Program-made: the position numbers and the translations under genes
In this document: one piece after another, positions 1 to 5,848 of the stretch
Position numbering within the stretch: position 1 is the first letter of the stretch
Layout of the letters: each line of letters opens with the position of its first letter
The notes under the pieces: generated by a model
What the model was told of the DNA's origin: nothing
The model's database searches: none
The model's input: the letters and a program-made list of their open reading frames with translations, nothing else
Assembly: GCA_946482585.1 (NCBI GenBank)
Contig: CAMLSI010000345.1
Span: 1 to 5,848, forward strand
DNA: 5,848 nt
Origin: an uncultured Lysobacteraceae bacterium
GTDB lineage: Bacteria; Pseudomonadota; Gammaproteobacteria; Xanthomonadales; Rhodanobacteraceae
Direction: 5' to 3'

Positions 1-360
1 GTGCGCTTCGGCCTGCGCGCCCAGCGTCAGCACCGCGCGCGGCGCGCTGTCGGCCACCATGAAGGCCAGACGTTCCGCCGGATACGCCGGATCCAGCGGC
101 ACGTAGGCCGCGCCCGCCTTCAGGATGCCCAGAATGCCGACCACCATCGCGATGCTGCGCTCCGCGCAGATCGCGACGCGGTCCTCGACGCCCACGCCCA
201 GCGCGATCAGCCGCTGCGCCACCGCGTTCGCGCGCCGGTCCAGCGTCGCGTAATCCAGGCGTTCATCGCCCCAGCACAGTGCCGTCGACCGCGGCGTCCG
301 CCGCGCCTGCGCCTCGAACACGCCATGGATCGTCGACGTGGACGGGTACTCGCGCGCGGT
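1..360 (-). other. Adenylation domain 3, N-terminal part (third module, truncated by window edge)
   Basis: This is the first 120 or so residues of an A domain, following condensation domain 2 directly and so beginning another C-A elongation module. Motif A1 is present as LDYATL at residues 1864-1869, and A2 as [12 protein letters not shown] at 1909-1920 followed by AYPAER. The fragment stops before the A3 phosphate-binding loop and before every specificity residue, so substrate cannot be predicted. The spacing from the last C motif to A1 (about 138 residues) matches the equivalent stretch before adenylation domain 2 (about 139 residues), which supports an unbroken module boundary. Confidence 0.93.
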
Positions 361-3300
361 GGCGTTGAAATCGTCCAGCACCTGCGCGCGGTCCGCCGCC
401 GACAGCAGCGGCAGCGCTTTCACCCGCGTCCGCGGCGACGCGACCGCGGCGCCGAGCAGCAGCTCGAACGCATCTGCCATCCGTTCGATGCTGGCGCGCT
501 CGAACAGGCGGGCCGCGTAACCCCAGCTCGCGTACAGCCCGGTCGGACGCTCTTCCATCGACACGTCGAGATCGAACTTGGCCTGGGGCGTGCCGGTGTC
601 CAGCTTCTCGATGGACAGGCCGGGCAGCGTGAGGTCGCCCTGCGCGTTGTTCTGCAGCGTGAGCATGACCTGGAACAGTGGCGTATGGCTCAGGCTGCGC
701 GCCGGCTTGAGTTCGTCCACCAGCAACTCGAACGGCAATTCCTGGTGTTCGAATGCCGCCAGCGACGTCTCGCGCACGCGGGCCAGCAGGGCGTCGAAAT
801 CCGGATCGCCCGACAGATCCGTGCGCAGCACCAGCGTATTGACGAAGAAACCGATCAGCGGCTCCACGTCCGGGTGCAGACGGCCGGCGACCGGCGTGCC
901 GATCACGATGTCCGTCTGCCCGCTCCAGCGCGAGAGCAGTGCCGCGAACGCCGCCTGCAGCACCATGAACACACTCGCGCCTTTCGACTGCGCGAGCGCG
1001 CGCACGCTCGCCAGCAGCGAGGCCGGCAGCTCGCGCTCGACCAGACCGCCCTCGAAGGACTGTTGCGCGGGACGCGGGCGGTCCGGCAGCAGCGCGTGCA
1101 TCACCGGCAGCCCGGACAGCTGCCGGGACCAGTACGCCACTTCCGCGACGCGCGTCGCGCCCTGCAGGCGCGCGCGCTGCCACATCGCGTAGTCCGCGTA
1201 CTGCAGCGGCAGCGGCGGCAGCGGCGACGCGTCGCCGGCCGTGCGCGCCGTGTACAGACTCACGAATTCGCGGATCAGCACCGCTTCCGACCAGCCGTCC
1301 GATGCGATGTGGTGCATCGTGAACAGCAGCGCGTGCTCGGCTTCGCCCAGCACGACCAGCGTGCAGCGAAGCGGTCCCGAACGCGACAGCGAGAAGGGTT
1401 TGGCCGCTTCCTCCGCGACCAGCGCCTCCAGCGCGGCGGTGCGCGCCGCAGGGTCCGGATCGTCCAGCACGATCCGGCGCAGACGCAGCGGTCCGGCCGG
1501 ATGCACCACCTGCACCGCTGCGCCGTCGACGCCCGCATAGCGCGTCCGCAGGATTTCGTGCCGCGCCACCAGCGTGTCCAGCGCGTAGCGCAGCGCGCCT
1601 TCGTCCAGCGTACCGCGCAGGCGCAGCGCCATCGGCATGTTGTACTGCGCGCTGCCGCCTTCGAGCTGGTCGATGAACCATAGTCGCTGCTGAGCGAACG
1701 ACATCGGCAGCGGGCCGCTGCGGTCGCACGGCACCAGCGCCGTCGGCAGGCGTTCGGACGGCGTGGCATCCGCTGGCGGCGGGGGCGACGGCGTCGTCGC
1801 GGGGTTCGCCTTCGCCTGTTCCGCCGCAGCCGCCATGTCCTTAAGCGTCGGATACGCGAACACGTCGCGCAGCGCGAGTTCGACCGCGTGGTGTTTGCGC
1901 AGGCGCGATACGACCTGCACCGCGAGCAGCGAATGTCCGCCCAGCGCGAAGAAGTGGTCGTTGCGTCCGATCGGCGACACGCCCAGCAGGTCCTGCCAGA
2001 TCGCAGCCAACGCGGTCTGCATCGCGCCTTCCGGGGGCTCGTGGGCGTGAGTAGTGCGAGTGTCCGTCGCCGGTGCCGGGAGCAACCTGCGATCGAGCTT
2101 GCCGTTGGTGTTCAGCGGCCATGCGTCCAGCAGCACGCAGGCGGCCGGCACCATGTACTCCGGCAGCGTCTGCGCGAGCTGCTCGCGCAGATGCTCCGTC
2201 GTCGTCGTTCCGTCGCGGACGATGGCGTAGGCGACCAGGCGCTTGTCGCCCGGTACGTCCTCGCGCATCAGCACCACGGCCTCGCGCACGCCCTCGCAAG
2301 CGACCAGACGCGCTTCGATCTCGCCCAGTTCGATCCGGAAACCGCGGATCTTCACCTGGAAATCGTTGCGGCCCACGTACTGGAGCAAACCGTCCGGTCG
2401 CCAGTGCGCGAGATCGCCAGTGCGATACATCCGCGCCTGCGGATCGGCCGCGAACGGATCGCGCACGAAACGTTCGGCGGTCAGTGCCGCGCGGTTGTGA
2501 TAACCGCGCGCCACACCGGCGCCGCCCAGATACAGTTCGCCGACCACGCCGATCGGCACCGGTTCCAGACGCGCATCGAGCACGTAGGCGGAGGTATTGG
2601 CCAGCGGCCGGCCGATCGGCACCTCCCCGTCGGGCAGTAGCGCGGACCGGCTGTCGAACGAAATCTCCGTCGCGTTGACCGTGGTTTCCGTCGGGCCGTA
2701 GGTGTTCATCAATCGGCACGGGTGCTGCCGGAACGCGTCGAACCAGGCGAGCAGGCCGGCGCGTTCCGCCTTTTCGCCGCCGACCAGCATCAGCCGCAAC
2801 GGGCTGTCGACGAAGGCGGCGGGATCCGCGTCGGCGATCCAGTGGTGCCAGTACGCCGTCGGCAGCTCGACTACGGTGATGCGGTGCCCGCGCAGCAGAT
2901 CGACCAGTTCGCGGTGCGACGGGAACAGGCCCGCGGGGCGGATCGCGAGGCAGCCGCCCGCGGCCAGGATCGGGAAGAATTCGGACACCGAGGTGTCGAA
3001 CGAGAACGACGCGAACTGCAGTACGCGGTCCTCTTGGGTCAGCGCGCAGTAGTCGATGTGCGCGCCGATCAGATTGACGACGCTGCGATGTTCGATCAGC
3101 ACGCCCTTTGGCTGGCCGGTCGAACCCGAGGTGTAGATCACGTACGCCAGATGCGACGGCGTCAGTCCGCACACCTGCGGATCGTGCGTCGGTGCGTCGG
3201 CCGTCGCCGAGGAAGCATCATCCGGCGCCAGCACGGGCAGGCCTGCGGGAATCGACGCCGCCAGCATCGCGCGCAGCGTGTCGTGAGCCACCAGCGCGAC

Positions 3301-5848
3301 CGGCGCGCAGTCGTCGAGCATGTAGGCCAGACGCTCCGGCGGCGAGGTCGGATCCAGCGGTACGTAGCCGCCGCCCGCCTTGAGGATGCCCAGCAGCCCG
3401 ATCACCATCTCAAGACTGCGTTCCAGGCAGATCGCCACACGGTCGTCGGGACGCACGCCCAGTGCGATCAAGCGATGCGCCAGCCCGTTCGCGCGGCGGT
3501 TGAGCTCACCGTAACTCAGCGTGCTGTCGCCGTAGACCAGGGCGACCGCGTCGGGAGCGACCCGCGCCCGTGCTTCGAACAGCCCATGGATCAGCTGATC
3601 GCGCGGGTAGTCCGTGGCGGTGTCGTTGAATCGCGCCAGCAGCAGCCGCCGTTCGGCGGTGCTCAGCAGCGGCAGCGCACCGACGCGACGGTGTTCGTCT
3701 GCCGCCATCGCTTCGAGCAGCGTCGTCAGATGTCCGGCCCAGCGCCGGATCGTCGCGGCATCGAACAGGTCGCTGGCGTATTCCAGGTCGCCGGTCAGCG
3801 CGCCGTCACGCTCGCGCAGCGACAGACTGAGATCGAAGTGGGCGGTCGTGTGCGTCGTGCCGATCTGCGACAGGGTCAGGCCCGGCAATGCCAGAACGCC
3901 GTCGCCCGGGGTGTTGTCCAGGGTCAGCATCGCCTGGAACAGCGGACTGTGGCTCAGGCTGCGCGTCGGCTGCAGGGCGTCGACCACCTGCTCGAACGGC
4001 ACGTCCTGGTGCGCGTACGCCTGCAGCGCGTTCGCCTTGGTGCGTGCCAGCAGTTCGGCTACCGTCGGGTCGTCGCCCAGCGTGGTGCGCAGCGCGAGGG
4101 TGTTGACGAAGAAGCCGATCAGCGGCTCGATCTCGGGGCGCTGCCGGTTCGCCACCGGTGTACCGACCACCACGTCGTCCTGGCCGCTCAGGCGCGAAAG
4201 CAGCACCGACCAGCCCGCCATCAGGGTCATGAACAGCGTCGTGCCGTGGCGTCGTGACAGCCTGTTCAGGTCGTCAACCAGCGGCGCGGGCAAGACGACC
4301 GGCACGTTGCCGCCGGCGTAGCTCTGCACGGCGGGACGCGGCCGGTCGGCGGGCAGTTCCAGCAGTGCCGGTGCGCCGCCGAGATGCGCGCGCCAGAAGC
4401 CCAGCTGGGTCTGCAGGGTTTCGCCCTGCAGCCACTGGCGCTGCCACACCGCATAGTCGGCGTACTGGATCGCCAGCGCGGGCAGCGGATCGGGCTCGCC
4501 GCGACGGCAGGCCGCGTAGAGTTTCGTCACTTCGTCGATCAGCACGCCGACCGACCAGCCGTCGGAGACGATGTGATGCTGGGTGAGCAGCAGGATGTGC
4601 TCGCGCACCGAGAGACGCAGCAGGCGGCCGCGGATCAGCGGGCCGGTCGACAGATCGAATGGCGCCACCGCTTCTTCGGCGCCGAGACGGGCGGCGAGCG
4701 CCGTCGGGTCGTCGGCATCGGTCAGATCCGTTTCCGTCAGCGCGAAACCGACGTCCGCCGGCCGGAACTGCTGCACCGGCGCTTCGCCGGCCTGCACGAA
4801 ACGCACGCGCAGGTTTTCGTGCCGCGCCACGATCCGGTCCAGCGCCGCGCGCAGCGCCGCGACGTCCAGCTCGCCCTCCAGCCGCAGCGCGGCCGGCATG
4901 TGATACGCCGCACCCGCCGCCTGATCGAGCTGGGTCAGGAACCACAGCCGCTGCTGGGCGAAGGACAGCGGCAGCCGCTCGCTGCGGTCGACCGGCACGA
5001 TCGCGGTCGGCAGCGGCGACGCGGTCCGTGTCGCCGGCGAATCGTGCAGGCGTCGGGCGATGGCCCCGGCCATCGCTTCCAGCGTCACGTGCACGAACAC
5101 GTCCGCCAGCGGCAGCTGCACGGCGAAGGCCGCGTCCACTGCGCTCAGCAGCCGCACCGCGAGCAGCGAATTGCCGCCGATGTGGAAGAAGTGGTCGTGG
5201 CGGCCGATGTGCGCCTGGCCCAGCAGGCCTTGCCACAGCGCCGCAAGCCCGATTTCGATCTCGCCTTCCGGCGCGGCATAGGCCTGCCGCGCGAACGCCT
5301 CGTCGTCCGGCGCCGGCAGCGCCTTGCGCTCGAGCTTGCCGTTCGCGTTCAGCGGCAGCGACGACAGACGCACGAACGCCGCCGGCACCATGTAGTCGGG
5401 CAGCGTGCGCGACAGCAGCGGTCGCAGCAGCGTCGCCAGATCTTCCGCCGCCGCGTCCTCGCGCGGCACAACATACGCGACCAGCCGCCTGCGGTCGTCT
5501 TCGCCCACCGCGAGCACTACCGCGCTGTGCACCGCCGGGTGCTCGGCGATGCGCGCCTCGATTTCTCCCAGCTCGATGCGGAAACCGCGCAGCTTGACCT
5601 GCTGATCGTTGCGCCCCAGGAACTCGATGTCGCCGTTCGCGAGGTACCGCGCGAGATCGCCGGTGCGGTACATCCGCGCCTGCGGATCGGCCACGAAGGG
5701 ATCGCACAGGAAACGCTCGGCGGTGAGCTCCGGACGGTTCAGATAACCGCGTGCCACGCCCACGCCGCCGATATGCAGCTCGCCCACGGCGCCCAGCGGC
5801 ACCGGCGCGCCGTGCGCGTCCAGAAGGTACATCCGTGTGTTGGCGATC
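1..5848 (-). CDS. Non-ribosomal peptide synthetase, internal fragment ([A]-T-C-A-T-C-[A]), open at both ends
   Basis: Multimodular cytoplasmic megaenzyme that selects amino acids, tethers them as thioesters on phosphopantetheine arms and links them into a peptide without the ribosome. The frame has 1949 sense codons and no stop; base 5848 is the third base of the preceding codon. Domain order by residue is A C-terminal part 1-188, T 192-265, C 290-735, A 745-1255, T 1270-1345, C 1378-1825, A N-terminal part 1830-1949. Core motifs appear in the expected order and spacing with no sign of a frameshift. The start codon lies upstream of 5848 and the stop lies beyond position 1, so length, loading module and release domain are unknown. 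No epimerase, methyltransferase or thioesterase is seen. Substrates cannot be named from this fragment. Identification as an NRPS is near certain; the product is unknown and no gene name is justified. Confidence 0.98.
373..1716 (-). other. Condensation domain 2, probably LCL type
   Basis: It joins the peptide on Ser1306 to the amino acid of the following module, whose A domain begins at position 360. Motifs: C1 [10 protein letters not shown] 1383-1392, C2 RHEILRTRY 1429-1437, C3 HHIASDG 1512-1518 with catalytic His1513 (1309..1311), C4 YADYAMWQ 1550-1557, C5 [11 protein letters not shown] 1665-1675, C6 HQELPFE 1701-1707 and C7 [10 protein letters not shown] 1717-1726. All catalytic positions are intact. 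Small departures from the usual consensus are Tyr instead of Phe at the end of C2 and Ala in the third variable position of C3. As with condensation domain 1, no upstream epimerase or dual-domain motif is present, so an L-configured donor is the simplest inference. Confidence 0.93.
1717..1812 (-). other. Proline-rich T-C interdomain linker
   Basis: Residues 1346-1377 join carrier 2 to condensation domain 2. The first half is low-complexity and rich in Ala, Pro, Thr and Ser, including four consecutive prolines at 1356-1359 ([16 protein letters not shown] at 1350-1365). No domain motif is present, and in particular no HHxxxxxGD of a dual epimerization/condensation domain. It is probably a flexible tether between modules. 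The corresponding linker after carrier 1 (about residues 266-289) is similar in length but lacks the proline run. Confidence 0.8.
1813..2040 (-). other. Thiolation (peptidyl carrier) domain 2, phosphopantetheine site Ser1306
   Basis: Carrier domain of the complete central module. It accepts the amino acid from adenylation domain 2, then carries the extended peptide to the next condensation domain. The core is [17 protein letters not shown] at residues 1297-1313; Ser1306 is encoded at 1930..1932. The GGHS form is the one usually found before C domains rather than before epimerization domains, consistent with what follows here. The helical tail ends near residue 1345 and runs into a Pro/Ala/Thr-rich linker. 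Confidence 0.95.
1917..1934 (-). repeat. 18-base exact inter-module repeat in carrier domain 2
   Basis: Partner of 5154..5171, covering the Ser1306 codon of the second carrier domain. Confidence 0.6.
2083..3615 (-). other. Adenylation domain 2, complete; substrate unassigned (code D-T-S-E-L-G-T-V-N-K)
   Basis: Complete A domain of about 510 residues. Motifs: A1 LSYGEL 777-782, A2 [12 protein letters not shown] 822-833, A3 (P-loop-like) [11 protein letters not shown] 905-915, A4 FDTSVSEFF 950-958, A5 NTYGPTETT 1048-1056, A6 GELYLGG 1103-1109, A7 YRTGDL 1141-1146, A8 GRNDFQVK 1159-1166, A9 LPEYMVP 1228-1234, A10 PLNTNGK 1244-1250. By hand alignment to gramicidin synthetase GrsA the pocket residues are Asp951, Thr952, Ser955, Glu994, Leu1021, Gly1023, Thr1049, Val1057, Asn1058 and Lys1250. 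Asp at the first position and Lys at the last are typical of alpha-amino acid activation. The middle positions do not match a code I can name. Glu994 at the position of GrsA Thr278 could favour a side chain bearing an amino or amide group, but that is speculative. Confidence 0.95.
2407..2448 (-). repeat. Inter-module DNA repeat, copy 2 (A7 region)
   Basis: Second copy of the 42-base tract at 5650..5691, encoding residues 1134-1147 of adenylation domain 2 with the identical 14-residue peptide. Flanking codons diverge on both sides (Val-Ala versus Ala-Ala before it, Arg-Tyr versus His-Trp after it), so the match is a local tract. Confidence 0.75.
3643..4980 (-). other. Condensation domain 1, probably LCL type
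   Basis: It forms the peptide bond between the donor chain on Ser227 and the acceptor amino acid on Ser1306. All seven C motifs are visible: C1 [10 protein letters not shown] at residues 295-304, C2 RHENLRVRF at 342-350, C3 HHIVSDG at 424-430, C4 YADYAVWQ at 462-469, C5 [11 protein letters not shown] at 577-587, C6 HQDVPFEQ at 613-620 and C7 [10 protein letters not shown] at 629-638. The catalytic second histidine is His425 (4573..4575), and Asp429 and Gly430 complete the motif. The linker before C1 (about 263-292) has no HHxxxxxGD, which argues against a dual epimerization/condensation domain, and an intact HHxxxDG argues against a heterocyclization domain (DxxxxD). LCL is inferred from this and from the absence of an upstream epimerase; subtype would need a phylogeny. 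Confidence 0.93.
5053..5274 (-). other. Thiolation (peptidyl carrier) domain 1, phosphopantetheine site Ser227
   Basis: Carrier domain of about 74 residues that holds the growing peptide as a thioester after a phosphopantetheinyl transferase modifies its serine. The core reads [17 protein letters not shown] at residues 218-234. Ser227 is encoded at 5167..5169. The residue before the serine is Asn, giving GGNS, whereas the second carrier in this protein has the commoner GGHS. It follows the upstream A domain directly and feeds the C domain starting near residue 290. No epimerization domain sits between them, so the residue handed on is predicted to keep the configuration in which it was loaded. 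Confidence 0.95.
5154..5171 (-). repeat. 18-base exact inter-module repeat in carrier domain 1
   Basis: Eighteen bases spanning the phosphopantetheine serine codon and the following Leu-Leu-Ala-Val are identical to 1917..1934 in carrier domain 2. The tract begins inside the codon that gives Asn in carrier 1 and His in carrier 2. Strong protein conservation explains part of the match; uniform G/C-ending codon choice explains some of the rest. Confidence 0.6.
5284..5847 (-). other. Adenylation domain, C-terminal part (first module, truncated by window edge)
   Basis: This is the last third of an A domain, which activates an amino acid as its aminoacyl-AMP and loads it on the following T domain. 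Residues 1-9 (IANTRMYLL) match the stretch just after motif A5, so the substrate pocket lies outside the window and specificity cannot be read. Visible motifs are A6 at residues 22-35 (GELHIGG...ARGY), A7 YRTGDL at 60-65, A8 at 78-97 (GRNDQQVK then [11 protein letters not shown]), A9 LPDYMVP at 149-155, and A10 PLNANGK at 165-171. Lys171 is the A10 lysine that contacts substrate and the adenylate phosphate. All catalytic positions visible here are intact, so this half looks functional. About 20 residues separate A10 from the T domain, a usual linker length. Confidence 0.95.
5650..5691 (-). repeat. Inter-module DNA repeat, copy 1 (A7 region)
   Basis: These 42 bases encode residues 53-66 ([14 protein letters not shown]) around motif A7 of the first adenylation domain. 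They match 2407..2448 at 40 of 42 bases; both differences are silent third-position changes (tac/tat and acc/act). The protein motif is conserved in the family, but agreement at almost all synonymous sites suggests recent shared ancestry or gene conversion between modules. Confidence 0.75.

Noticed and set aside
1..1683. 560-codon open frame on the plus strand
   Set aside because: It lies exactly in codon register with the NRPS gene on the other strand. Its stops fall only where the sense gene uses TTA, CTA or TCA, which are nearly absent in this GC-rich gene; its terminating TAG is the CTA codon of Leu1389. Its protein is Arg/Gln/His-rich with no domain.
263..1729. 488-codon minus-strand frame overlapping condensation domain 2
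   Set aside because: It is in a different frame from the continuous NRPS frame, is Ala/Arg/Gly-rich and has no motif; the NRPS frame through the same bases carries C1-C7.
1888..2640. 250-codon open frame on the plus strand
   Set aside because: Same antisense register effect; it ends at the CTA codon of sense Leu1070. Low-information Arg/Gln-rich translation.
1841..3172. 443-codon minus-strand frame overlapping adenylation domain 2
   Set aside because: Out of frame with the NRPS, Arg/Gly-rich, no family motif; a GC-bias shadow.
2722..4257. 511-codon open frame on the plus strand
   Set aside because: Same antisense register effect; it ends at the TCA codon of sense Ser531. The translation has no recognisable motif while the opposite strand encodes conserved C and A domains.
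4981..5052. Possible dual epimerization/condensation domain or hidden epimerase after carrier 1
   Set aside because: Residues 266-289 form a short linker with no HHxxxxxGD motif and no space for a roughly 450-residue epimerization domain.
4274..5707. 477-codon minus-strand frame overlapping the first A-T-C region
   Set aside because: Out of frame with the NRPS; its composition is that of a shifted GC-rich reading frame, and the true frame carries A6-A10, the T core and C1-C4.
1..5848. Possible frameshift or pseudogene
   Set aside because: Every line of the minus-strand frame was translated; the motifs of all seven domains stay in one frame with normal spacing and no stop codon.
1..5848. RNA genes, CRISPR arrays, insertion sequences, promoters or terminators
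   Set aside because: All bases belong to conserved NRPS coding sequence; no repeat-spacer pattern, transposase or intergenic gap is present. Short GC-rich palindromes are expected from the base composition.

Overview
The whole window is an internal piece of one very large non-ribosomal peptide synthetase (NRPS) gene. It is read on the minus strand from 5848 down to 1. A single frame (codons 5847..5845, 5844..5842 and so on down to 3..1) stays open for 1949 codons with no stop. It has neither a start codon context nor a termination codon here, so the gene extends beyond both ends. Residue n of this fragment lies at plus-strand positions 5848-3n to 5850-3n. There is no intergenic DNA, promoter, terminator, RNA gene or mobile element.

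In the direction of translation the layout is: the C-terminal part of an adenylation (A) domain, residues 1-188 (5284..5847); a thiolation/peptidyl-carrier (T) domain with Ser227 (5053..5274); a complete condensation (C) domain (3643..4980); a complete A domain (2083..3615); a second T domain with Ser1306 (1813..2040); a second complete C domain (373..1716); and the N-terminal part of a third A domain (1..360). In short: [A]-T / C-A-T / C-[A]. The C-A-T unit in the middle is a complete minimal elongation module. The canonical motifs visible for each domain (A1-A10, the T core, C1-C7) are present with their catalytic residues, so the assembly line looks functional.

Working together, the modules would extend a peptide by at least three residues. 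The first C domain joins the chain on T (Ser227) to the amino acid loaded on Ser1306 by the middle A domain, and the second C domain passes the product to the next module. No epimerization, methylation, oxidation, cyclization or thioesterase domain occurs between these modules, and neither C domain carries the extra N-terminal HHxxxxxGD motif of dual epimerization/condensation domains. The simplest reading is ordinary L-amino acid (LCL-type) condensation at both junctions. The middle A domain's ten-residue specificity code reads D-T-S-E-L-G-T-V-N-K, which I cannot match to a substrate with confidence, so the product is unknown.

The DNA is strongly GC-rich with G/C-ending codons, and TTA, CTA and TCA are almost absent. 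The module style ([36 protein letters not shown]) is that of NRPSs from high-GC Proteobacteria such as the Lysobacter/Xanthomonas group or Burkholderiales. That placement is inference from general resemblance. No novel non-NRPS system is apparent. The points worth a second look are the unusual specificity pocket and near-identical DNA tracts shared between modules.
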